A stretch of DNA of 46,209 nucleotides. It comes from Conidiobolus incongruus B7586 (Eukaryota; Entomophthoromycota; Entomophthoromycetes; Entomophthorales; Conidiobolaceae). The DNA lies in the NCBI GenBank assembly GCA_000697335.1, contig JNEM01013894.1, positions 1-46,209 on the forward strand, in the 5' to 3' direction. Positions 30,709-41,686 of the stretch are shown piece after piece. Numbering within the stretch: the first letter of the stretch is position 1; every line of letters starts with the position of its first letter. Made by a program: the position numbers and the translations under genes. Under the pieces are notes generated by a model. The model ran no database searches and was not told where the DNA came from. It saw only the letters and a list, made by a program, of their open reading frames with translations.

Positions 30709-32593
30709 AGTTTAATATTTATGAATTTTTACAGTAAAATATCAATTATTAAATCAAAAATAATCAATTAATTAATTAATTAATTAATGATTTAAATTAT
30801 TAAGATTATTATTTTGAATAGAAAATTATTTTTTTGTTAATTGATAATTTATGAAGTAATAATATTATTAATTATTAAGATTCAATTAATTTCAGTTCAA
30901 TTTATGGGTTAATTGAAACTTGAATATTAATAAAGGGTGATCTTAATTAGGTATGGCAATTGAATTGAATGGATAATGTTTGGATTACTAAAGTTTGTAC
31001 AGTTACATGAGACCTACTAGCAAAGTTTATTGTGTATTTTAAGGTGGAATTCTGTATTATCCATATTTGTTAATATGGATCCGCTACATATTGGATATAT
31101 TGAATTATAATGTTAAATATGAGAATATTCACCAATTGTTATTAATTAGTTTTCAAAATTGAAAAACCATTGAAAGAAATATATAATTGTATTAGTTTAA
31201 ATAAATTGAAATTATAATCGTATCAAAATAATATATATATGTTATGCAATATTAAAGATTTAATTATCTTAACACTATAAATTATTCAAAATTGTTTTTA
31301 TATATTATTTAAGTAAAATGACAAAATAAATATCTAACAACATTCAAAGCATTTTTGTGAATAATAACTTATACTTAAAGAGAAAGCTATCAAATACATT
31401 TCAAAATTTACTCCTTGCAAAGATCACAGTTAATATCAGTAGCTTCAATATTGACCAAGCATGATAAATTCAATCATCATATTTTATTCGTTTTATAATA
31501 ATCAATAACCATTTAAATCGTTTTACCTAGAGAAAAACACCAAGTTCATTTAAACATAGCTTAAAATTACTAAGGATTTATAATGACATCATTCCAAATC
31601 ATAATGACTAATTGCGATCTTGAAATAATTTTATATTTCTTATTAATTGTATTTAATTGCTGTTAACAAGTATGAAAATGTAAAAGAAAAAACTCAAAAT
31701 AAGAAAATAATATAATAAATTCATTAAAATGAACCAAATGATATTTTAAAAGCAACTTTGCCTCTTTTCACATTAAGATAATTTTCTAATTATTCTAAAT
31801 AACAGAGTTAATATGTTACAGAACAGTTAATGATTTTTTAAAATTAATAATATTCAAATTCTTATAGCTTATTAATATACTTTTAGCATTAAATATTTTG
31901 AAATTATTCAGAAATGTTTAAGTTTCATTAATTAATTTGATAAAAGAATATTTCGTCATACTTGATGAATTAAACAATTGATATTATCAACTCCGATATA
32001 AGTGAATAAAGTTTATTATCAAAATATAATTTTATATTGGATATATAATAATAGAATATACATAAATTGATATTCAAAATTGATAGGACAAATGACAATT
32101 ATTGAACATATTTTTATTTCATCAAAGTTACTTAATTTTTTTCAAACAAGTTGTATTAAAATGGAAAAATGAACCATGTAATGTATTTAGATATAAAAAT
32201 TTGAGAAATAGAATATTGCACATATTTTACTACCCAAAAATTTAATTAAGTTTATGAATGAATGGATCGTTTGGTGAAAAAATTAAAATAAGTTTATTAT
32301 GATTTTAAATGAACTTTGGTCAATACAAAACTCTAAATGTTAATCAAATTATTTGATATTACAATGAATATATTCAGTTTATAATATTATATTAACATAT
32401 TAATTACAATATTTTATATTCAACTGTTAGTTTAATTACCACTTCATAATGCCATATAATAATTGTATAGATGAGTTATTTTTATTTTGAATTTTGAAAT
32501 TCGAGAGGTATTTCTTTGATTGAGTTTGAGCTTAATTGACACTATTACTATTACTATTATCTCATATTTAACATAAATGATGAAGAATAATCT
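30709..32593. other. Long AT-rich spacer, first part
   Basis: Holds a (TTAA)n tract near 30763-30789 just upstream of the J-protein gene and an 8-bp-arm hairpin at 31059-31080 (ATCCATAT/ATATGGAT). No gene supported. Confidence 0.5.
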
Positions 32594-32910
32594 TGTCCAA
32601 CACTCAAGAAACTCTGACTATTGCACTAATGCAAGAAGTCACATTGGAAGTACTTCATTTTATGAACTAGTCTAACTTAGTGCTTTCCACCTGAAGTTAT
32701 TCATAGCCACCCAAACTCAACAATTGAACCTATTATAAGATCATCACAAGCCAATCAATAAACCAATCTTTCTATCTTCATTTTCAAAAGTATCCAGTCT
32801 CTAAGTTTTTCTCGTAACACTCACAAAACGTATTGAGTTGTGACGAGCGTGAGATATTTACTTTATTCGAAGACCTTGATTTGCAGTAAGCTATTTTCAC
32901 CCAATTTGGT
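32594..32910 (+). mobile_element. Possible LTR remnant
   Basis: A compositional island, clearly less AT-rich than its surroundings (the island as a whole reaches to about 33010). It begins TGTCCAACACTC, has TATTATAAGA at 32731 followed closely by AATAAA near 32757, and reaches CCCA, after which TGGTGAACCC could be a tRNA primer-binding site. The order start-TATA-polyA signal-end-TGG is that of an LTR, but no second copy is present in the window. It is treated as a fossil. Confidence 0.3.
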
Positions 32911-35176
32911 GAACCCTCTTAATTTCCCTTAACCTTGTGGTAATCTATCATTTACCACTGGCGATTCCCCGTTTAAGCTCTAAAAGACTACTTCCTCCCA
33001 CGTTTACGGTCGTCATAAACATTGAAATAATCAGATCGAATAATTATATTTAACCTAAAACCTTCTCCAAAGAATACAATTGTTATCTAAAAATTAAATT
33101 CTGATATCTTAGATAATATACGTATTTAGAAAAAGCTCATTGGATTTTAATTAATCACTATTTTTAAAATATAGCAATTAGAATTATGATTTGTATAAAA
33201 ATAGTATTTTCAATTATATTCAACAATATTGAGTATAAACTGAATAGCTGGGCTCAATCACAAATTTTTATAATTAATTATTTAATATCAAATAAGGTTG
33301 ATAAAAAGACATCATTAAATAACCATTTATTAATTGGTACATTATTTTTTATAATCAACTTGAATCCCTTAGTTTTTATCTTTTTCAATACTAAATTTTT
33401 GAACATATACAAGGTCAATTCAACCTATATAGCTCCTAAAATTATTATGAATTTAGCAGTTTATAAGTTTAGTTATTTTAATTGATATTTTACAGGTTTT
33501 TTAAGTATATATTGTTAAGCAGAAGTGGAGTCCAATTGAATTATTTAATAAATTATAATTCATGATAATTGCAAGCATATAAGAATTGAATTTCAATTCT
33601 CAGTACTCATATCGAGAATATTTAAATATTAATAGCATATAATATTTTCAATCAGTTTTAATTTTGAAACAAAATCAATAAATGAAATTATACCAAATTA
33701 ACATAATTATCCAAAATTATAACAGTAAACACAATATTATGTCTAAACTTATTCAAATTTACTCTAAGAAATTATTAATTTTCCAATGAAACCATCCGAA
33801 CTATAATACAAATTTGGAGCTTAAGCCTCCTAAAAGTGTTGCGCATAGCCTTTCACAATTTGATATTACAATTAAAATCTTATTCTGGCAAATACAAGTC
33901 TCTCTTAAAATAATGATCGATTTTTAAAAAAAGTGGTGCATAATACTCCTAGAATATAATTAATTAAACTCAATTTTGATCGTATGTGATCTTACTAAAA
34001 AAATTGCAATAACTACCCTTTATTTAGAATATTATACTCCTAATATTCATAAAGGATGGCTATGTTAATATCAAATACTCTCTGAATATAAAAGCTATGC
34101 CAAATAATGAAATCCAAATTCCAAATTAATCATTTTTAAAATAATAAAATGAATAAATGTAATTTATGATATTGAAAAGATATGAAAAAAAGGGGAAATT
34201 AAAATGATACTATTAGCCTAAAATGTTATATTTTTTATTATTAAGACATTATAGAATATCTGACTTACTCTTTTTAAAATCCTACCATATTTTATTATAA
34301 TTACAAATATCGTTAATTTTTAATTGTATTCATATAATTAATGTATATCAAATTACTATTTTAAAAAACTAAAACCCAATATTATATTATCATATATTAT
34401 TGATATAGGTATTTAATTAGATGGGTAATAGGGATTAATTAATATAATTAAAGAAATTAATAATTTTAATAGATTTTAAATAAAATTTTGCAATATTTCA
34501 TAATTAATATATATATATATATTCACTTAAAGGATTGAGATATAAAGCTATAAATAAAAAATAATTGATATTATTTTACATTGGAAAATATTAGCATTAT
34601 AGATATAAATTAGTTCAAATAGAGTATTTTTTATACTTTTAAACAATTTATTAATTAAATGAAAATCTAATCAAAAAATTGAGATAAAATTACTTATAAT
34701 TTTATATTATGATATTCAATAGATGTATTTATTTCAAATTATTATCAATATAAAATCCATATATGGGAATGCTAATAGTAATGAAATGTTGAAATATATG
34801 TACAAATTAATAGCTATTATTAATTTAAAGTAAGAAACATCCCAACTTCTTTGGAAATATGATAATTCAAGATATATCGCTATTGTGAGGATAAATTAGG
34901 TTTCCACACTTAACTGTGAAATCAATGAGTCGAGCATGTCAAGCACAAGATCAACAAGTTCTCCACCCTTAATAAGAAAATGAGCCACCCATTCTAAGTT
35001 TATTGGTATCAAAATAGTTTTCAATTTACTCATATAAAACATTTTGTTCAATTCTATTCTCCAAAAGTAAAAAAAATGTTTGCTTTCCCTTATAACTTTT
35101 AAAATTTGCTATGAAGCTATGAGCACAAGATAATCATTTCCAACAGAGTTCTTAATTAAGCCTAATGCAAACTCAT
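32911..35176. other. Long spacer, second part
   Basis: The first 100 bp continue the compositional island and include a 7-bp-arm hairpin (GTGGTAA/TTACCAC, near 32936-32957). A 99-codon open frame at 33186-33485 is hydrophobic and AT-driven with no recognisable family. Nothing else supported. Confidence 0.45.
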
Positions 35177-35498
35177 TGTTGTATTTCAAAATTACCCATC
35201 CATCTCAATTTGATAGTTAAACCAATATTATTTCTAATTTAAGATGGCTTTGTCAGTCTATAATTAAAGGATATTCTTTGTCAGATATATCATTCACTGA
35301 ATCAGCTATTTAAACCCAGAAGTGATAAAGATAAAGAAGTTTTTCTGGATATTCTGCTACAATGTCTCAACAATAAGTTTTAAGATTAACAGTACCAATA
35401 CTTTAAAGAGCAAGATTAATAAATTATCTACTAAATTGTTTTTCGAGCACTTTTCTAATAACGATTTTTATTTACAAAATTTATTATAAAATGCAACA
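35177..35498 (+). mobile_element. Solo-LTR-like repeat, copy 2
   Basis: A 322-bp inverted counterpart of 26476-26801. It starts TGTTGTATTTCAAAAT, which resembles the start of Ty3-type LTRs as I remember it, and ends AAAATGCAACA. No clear target duplication. Together the two copies bracket the telobox and J-protein genes. Fossil solo LTR, or MITE-like. Confidence 0.55.
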
Positions 35499-37507
35499 TT
35501 ATCCTCAATCATTACAATGTATAATTTAGGTGATCTGATAACTAATCACCCTTCAGAAGACCATACCTTTCCCATTCTTACTAAATATCACTGCCTCCTT
35601 GAAAAGACAGCCTTATATTATACATCCAAATAGAATAGGAAAAATAGATTTACCAAATAGATTCATAAATATAATTAATTTCAATTAACAATTTGTCATA
35701 TATTAATTTTCTACAACTATGATTTTTACATCGAATCAAAAAATACCATATCATCAAGAGCTGATTTCACCCATTAAATATATTATTAATCCTCTTATAT
35801 TTCACAAAACATTCCAAAATAATATTCTCAATTCATACTCATCAAGCTAAAACCCTTGTAAATTACACATATATTAAATCAATTCAATTTTAATATTAAA
35901 TTTAGAAATAAAATACTTCATAATTTCAAAAAATATCAAACAAAATTTTAAATAGATAAATTGATTAAAAAAAATTTTTTTTCAATAATATTAACAAATT
36001 ATAATCTATATATTTCTAAAATAAAATTTTTATTTAATTAAATTTTATAATTTTATTAAATTTTAATAAATTAAATAGTTAAACTCGTTAATTTAAAAAT
36101 TGTCTTAGTAGAAATACTCTTTCATATTTAAATTTAAAAACACAATAATTATATATCAAGGTATATTAATTAGTTTATCTTTTAATCTTTAAGTTGATTT
36201 GAATTTTATATAAATCCTTCCCGTGATACAATAAAAATTGAATATAATAAGTAAATGGATAAAGTGGTTAAAATTAGGAATTTCATGTTAAATCAATTTA
36301 ATATTTATTTGTACCATATAATATTTCAAAAATATAATTATATATTGATTAGAATATGAGTAATAATATTTTAAACATTCAAGTATATTTTTTTATTATC
36401 CTGTTTCATTAATTAATATATGATATAAAGTTAAATTATTTCAATATTATCAATTATTAAATCACTTACAATTTTTTTTTCATAAATTAATCATTCCTTA
36501 ATATTGAGATTATAGAAGGGATTTAAAGTGTTTTATCAAGTATAAAATATAACAAAAAAGAAATTGAAAGAATATACAATTTGGGCTATTAATATCTTTT
36601 TCATTTTTTATTTTTAATAAATTAAGTTATATTGAATTTTTTTTTCAGATCATGTATAAACCCCTTAATTTTTATATTACTCAATTCGGTAAATCCTCAA
36701 TAATATCAAACCATTTCAATTGTAACAATCTCATGAAAAATTATATTAATTATAACTTTATCTTTAACTAATAGTTATATAATTTAAAATATTTCGTTTT
36801 AAATATTAAATATTGTACCAAATAATTCTTATGTGATTGATAAAATAGAATTAATTTGATATTAAAAAAAATATCAAACTTACTTTTTATAGTAACTATG
36901 AGGATCGTGTAAAGAATTGTAGAAAACTATTATGGATACAATTTTTGAGAATATTTGTTAATTCATATTGATAGAGAGATATAGATTAACACACTGAGTA
37001 GCAATAAGTATTGAGAGAGATTTATATAGTATATATTTTGTTTGGATTTCAACTTAGTCATTAAAATACTGATAATTTAGCTTAAAAAAATTTTAAGCTT
37101 AAGAGTAGATGATTGACAAGGTTATGTTGACAAAGAACAAATAAAAAAATCAAGGGATGAATTGATATTAATAAACCATATCTTATAAAGCGAAATCTCT
37201 TTATGAAATGTATAATATAAGATATATCCTGTCTTCTATTATATAGATGAATAATTGAAATTGATTCATATAATCAATTAGGGTTAATTTTCTTGGTTTC
37301 AATATTGGTGAATTTTAATTGAAAATTTTGTATTTGCGTAATGATACAAGAGTGATGAGAGAAATTGGATATAATAAATAAGATTTAATGAATGTAAAAT
37401 CCACCTTAAATTCAAATTTTTATCCTTAAATCAAGAATTTATCATTCAATTGGTCAATCTAACCAAGTTACTGCTTATTTAATTTGATTGATCTTTTTAA
37501 TTTTACT
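35499..37507. other. AT-rich spacer upstream of BUB2
   Basis: No open frame or repeat of note. AT content is very high between about 35850 and 36850, and moderate nearer the gene. Confidence 0.5.
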
Positions 37508-39063
37508 ATGTTCGCTCGCCCCAGAAGGAGAAAAGTCGCCGATATTGGCGACACCGCCTCCAACTACTCTTCTGATGCTGAGAGCAACGACCGAGATCTC
37601 TCCGGTTTGCAAATTCCCGATGATTCTTTACCATTGCGGTTGACAGCCGTTGCCAATTCACGAATTCGTCGTTCATCATCAAATAACAACTTGGGTCCAT
37701 CTCAACTTATAACCAAACTTGGTCCAACGCCTACAAATTTATTGGGCAGCCCTGTTCGTCAACAACCGAATGGCAGGAGATCTATCTCTGGAAGTTATGC
37801 GCAAACTGTTTATAGTCAAACTAATAATTTTGGTGTTAAACCTTCTTTCAGACGATTTCGACACCAATCTTTATCTTCTCAAGAGTTACTAAGTTTGCTC
37901 AATCGCTCGCATACTTCTCGCTCTTCATTAGAAGCTTCTTTAGCTGAGTTAAGATATCATATATTGTCCGAAGGAATTAATTTAGAGGTTAGTTTTATAT
38001 CTTTTTAATATAATATAGATTTATAATTTTGAAATTAGGACGAATCAAATCCTAACTCGGCTTCAAGTATAAGATGTCGTGCTTGGAAAGCTCTCTTGGG
38101 AGTTTATCATGTGTCGGCTGGAGAATATATAGAATATGTTGCAAAAGGGCCTTCGAGTATGTATGAGAAAGTTAAGAACGACACTTTTAGGACACTTGCT
38201 ACTGATAAAAAATTCACTAATAAAGTTCAAGAACCAATGCTCGTTAGAGTTTTAAATGCTCTCGTATGGAAATCTAAAGATGCCCCTAGCTCTGGACATA
38301 GGTTTCAGTATGTTCAAGGTATGAACGTTTTGGCAGCTCCCTTTCTCTATGTTATGCCCGAACTTGACGCCTTTTACTCCTTCTCTACTTTTTTGAGTTA
38401 CAATTGTCCCCTTTATGTTCAACCTTCACTCACAGGCGTTCATTGCGGTCTTAAAGTAAGTTTTCACGTTTCTTTTTTATTGACATAGTTTTAACATTAA
38501 TTTTTATTAGCTAATGGATAGATGTCTTGAAGTTCTTGATCCCGAATTATTCGCCTTTTTATCCGATAAAGGATTATCAAGCGAAATTTACGCTTTTGCC
38601 TGTAAATAATTTTATTCTTAAATTTACGATTTACAAGTTCTCACTATGTTTTTTAGCCGTTATGACTTTTAGTGCTTGTACACCGCCACTAGACGAAGTT
38701 TTAAAACTATGGGATTTTCTACTTGCTTGTGGTGTCCATTGTAATATTATATGCATAGTAGCTCAGTTAATGATGATTAGGAGTCATTTACTCTCTAGTC
38801 CTAGGTAAATAATTATTTTAATTTTCATTTTATTACGATATTAACGTTTTTACAGCCCAATGAAAATATTACGAACTTTCCCAGATTTACAAGCAGGTCC
38901 AATTATTCAAAAAACACAGCAATTAGTCACATTACTTCCTGAAGCACTTTACGATGATTTAGTGCGACATCCTTTCGACATTACAGTGTGCGATAAATAT
39001 CTAGATATCAAATCTCCTCTTGGATTAGCCACGCCCATGACTTTTGAACATCCTCAAAATTAA
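37508..39063 (+). CDS. BUB2: BUB2/Cdc16-type TBC-domain GTPase-activating protein
   Basis: Five exons: 37508-37987, 38039-38455, 38511-38601, 38657-38804, 38856-39063, all GT-AG with 51-55-nt introns; 447 residues. With Byr4/Bfa1, Bub2 (S. pombe Cdc16) is the GAP for the Tem1/Spg1 GTPase, restraining mitotic exit and septation at the spindle pole. The TBC domain runs from RCRAWKALLGVY (about residue 172) to the end. Both catalytic fingers are present: Arg211 in VKNDTFRTL and Gln253 in YVQGMN. Bub2-typical phrases include APFLYVMPE, GLKLMDRCLEVLDPEL, MTFSACTPPL and MKILRTFP. About 145 residues of Ser/Arg/Asn-rich sequence precede the usual start (ELRYHILSEGI), making it about 140 residues longer than the yeast proteins (roughly 300). 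Confidence 0.93.
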
Positions 39064-40808
39064 ATTCCATCTCACTATAACTACACCTTCCCACGTGTTT
39101 ATCAATTTATTGGACATAATCTTTTGTTCATTGATCAAAAAATCTACCTAATTTTCACTTATTGAGGTTATGTGGTGGCCAATTACATAAATTATCAGAA
39201 AAAAAGCCTTTCGACAGCCAAACATTCTAAAATTTCTAACAATATCGAAAACCACGGGAATAATATCACTTTAATTTCTAACTAAAAAAATTCCAATTGA
39301 CCTAGTATAAACAAAAATAACATTGGAAACTCAAGAATAAACACTTTTCTCAGGCAGGACCTTCACTTCTCAATCCACCATATACTTTTTATATCTTGAA
39401 CACTTCATTACATCTCCATGAACCCTTGACTTCAATCCTTTACCAATACTATACTTGTGCAATCTATTAGTCTTTTTACTTCATCATTAGAATTCACCTC
39501 TCAATTATAATAATATACCAATGATATTTGTGTATATTATAATTTATTGAAATATTATAGTATAATGTATCAATATTTTATATAAATTGTTTTAAAACTT
39601 ACACCTAATTAATTTTTTACGAATGATTATTTTTCATACTAACTGAATAGACAATTATCAACATTAATTATTTTTTTTCACATAAAAGATTTAATATTAC
39701 ACCACAATTTTATTTAGGCAATTTCAAGTTGAAGAATATGAACCAATATACATTTTCCAAATTGTTGAATACATTCTGAATGTTATTTTCAATTATGACA
39801 TCACTTGAAATTTACTATGAAAATAGTTTAAATAAATCGATAATTGATATTAAGATAGATACGTTTAGATAAACAATCATTATATCAAATGTATTATCAA
39901 AATGTGTAAATAAAATGAATATATATATATATATATTCGAAATGATACTTGAGTTGCTTTTAATTAATATATTAATATTACTCCAAACTTTATTAGATTC
40001 CAAATTTTTATTATTAATTCAAATATTAGTTATTCAATTATTAAATGATGAAAACAAAAAATATCTATAATAAGTATTCCAATTAATAAGTAATATTTTA
40101 AATGTGAGAATTCTTTAAAATTTGTGGTTTTCACTTATTAATCAGATGATTTAATTTTTTTATTTTAATTTTACTCTTATTAAGTTTCTTAGAAAATATC
40201 ACTCAAAAGTTGTGAGATTATATATTGAAACCATACTTTATCATAGTATAATAGATATTACTGATATTTATTTTTATATTATTCTGTAAAGACTATCAAT
40301 TAGAATTTATTTTCACTAGTGTGAGTCTATAGTTGATCCAAGTGCTTAACTTAGTTCAATTTCATTAATTTTACATCATTTCAATAAATTGAATATGAAA
40401 GCAATTATAATATTAGGCCAATATATTGAAGATTAAAACTACATTTATTTTATAAATAAAACCTAGTTTATAATATTCTATATATAAATATGGAATAGTT
40501 CGAAATGATTTGATGAAAAATAAACAATGTTGATTTTATCCATCTGCATAGGATTCTCAGTCCTTTTAAAACAGCGTTTTAATGAATTATTTACCAATCA
40601 ATTTAATATTGATATTTATTCAACTTCAATTCTTTATTGTGAAAATCTGAATATATAATTAAGATAGTGAAATAATATAAATCAATGTTGGTAATAGTTT
40701 CTATATTGATCAAATTTCTTCTAAGTGCAATAACACTAACTCATTTAATGAAAACTTCAAGCTTCAAATTTTGCTAATTCAATTGAATTATTATGAATAA
40801 TATAATAT
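39064..40808. other. Intergenic spacer
   Basis: The first 400 bp downstream of BUB2 are less AT-rich, but no open frame, tRNA or repeat is recognisable there. The remainder is AT-rich with a short (TA)n run near 39919-39936. Confidence 0.5.
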
Positions 40809-41159
40809 TGTCGCGGATTGGGAGGTCCGCTCGCCTTTCAACTTTAGTCGTCCGTCAAGATTCCAGATGTAATCCACTTACAAATATCAGGAACAATCCT
40901 TGCACAATGGAAAATTCCAGACTATAACAGAAGTTAGAGTTTCAACACATTGGCAAAGGATCAACCACACTATAAAATAGTCACTGGACAGACATTTGCT
41001 GGAGGATCACTTCGATCAGGGCCAAGCCCTACATCTTGATATTTTAATAAAACCCCTCTAAAGTATCTCGTTAGTCGTCCTTGGCCCGTTTCATCGAATT
41101 CACATAATCTTTATCGCAAGACTGCTTTCCAGAAGTCTTGCAATATAAAAATTGGCACA
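40809..41159 (+). mobile_element. LTR-like island with possible primer-binding site
   Basis: A 351-bp island much richer in G+C than its surroundings. It begins TGTCGCGGATTGGGAGG, contains TATAAAATAG at 40971 and AATAAAAC near 41047, and ends TTGGCACA after an 8-bp-arm hairpin (GCAAGACT/AGTCTTGC). The following TGGGGTCCACAAG could be a tRNA primer-binding site. These parts are in LTR order, so this is probably an LTR plus a little leader of a Ty3/gypsy-like or related element. No gag or pol remains nearby. Only one copy is in the window, so the ends are inferred from motifs. Confidence 0.5.
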
Positions 41160-41686
41160 TGGGGTCCACAAGTTATATAATGGACCTTTGCGTCAATTTC
41201 ATTTATATTTCATCTTTTTTATTATTCATGTACACTTTAAAATTTGATAATTTTAGTTTCTATTATTTCTAAATTAGATTATATATTCTCTTATAAACTT
41301 TTTAGCAATATAAACTATATTTCCATATCATTATTATATTTCAGATTCATCAAATCATTGATCATATAAGTTTATTTGTCAAATAACATAATTCTAAATC
41401 TTTGATCTATTTGAATTATACCAGAAGTATTTGAGTAAAATTTGATAAATAAATAATTAAAAGGGGTTTTTAAAGATTCAAGGTAAAGTTTTAAATTAGA
41501 TACATTTCTGGTGTATATTATATTAAAAATCGTACCTTGCAAATATATTAGTAGTATAAAAAAAGTATTGTATTTAAAATTGATTAGGACTGTTGATTTG
41601 ATGTTTCAAATCAAATTTCCCATAATTTTATTTAAACTTAAGCAATTCAAACGGAATTATTAAGTTCGATTTGAACCAACTGCTTT
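41160..41686. other. Spacer upstream of VAC14
   Basis: The first 50 bp may be LTR-element leader; the rest is AT-rich promoter DNA of the VAC14 gene. Confidence 0.4.

Noticed and set aside
33186-33485. 99-codon hydrophobic open frame
   Set aside because: Residues are almost all from A/T-rich codons (I, N, F, K, L, Y); no motif, no paralogue in the window, likely chance.
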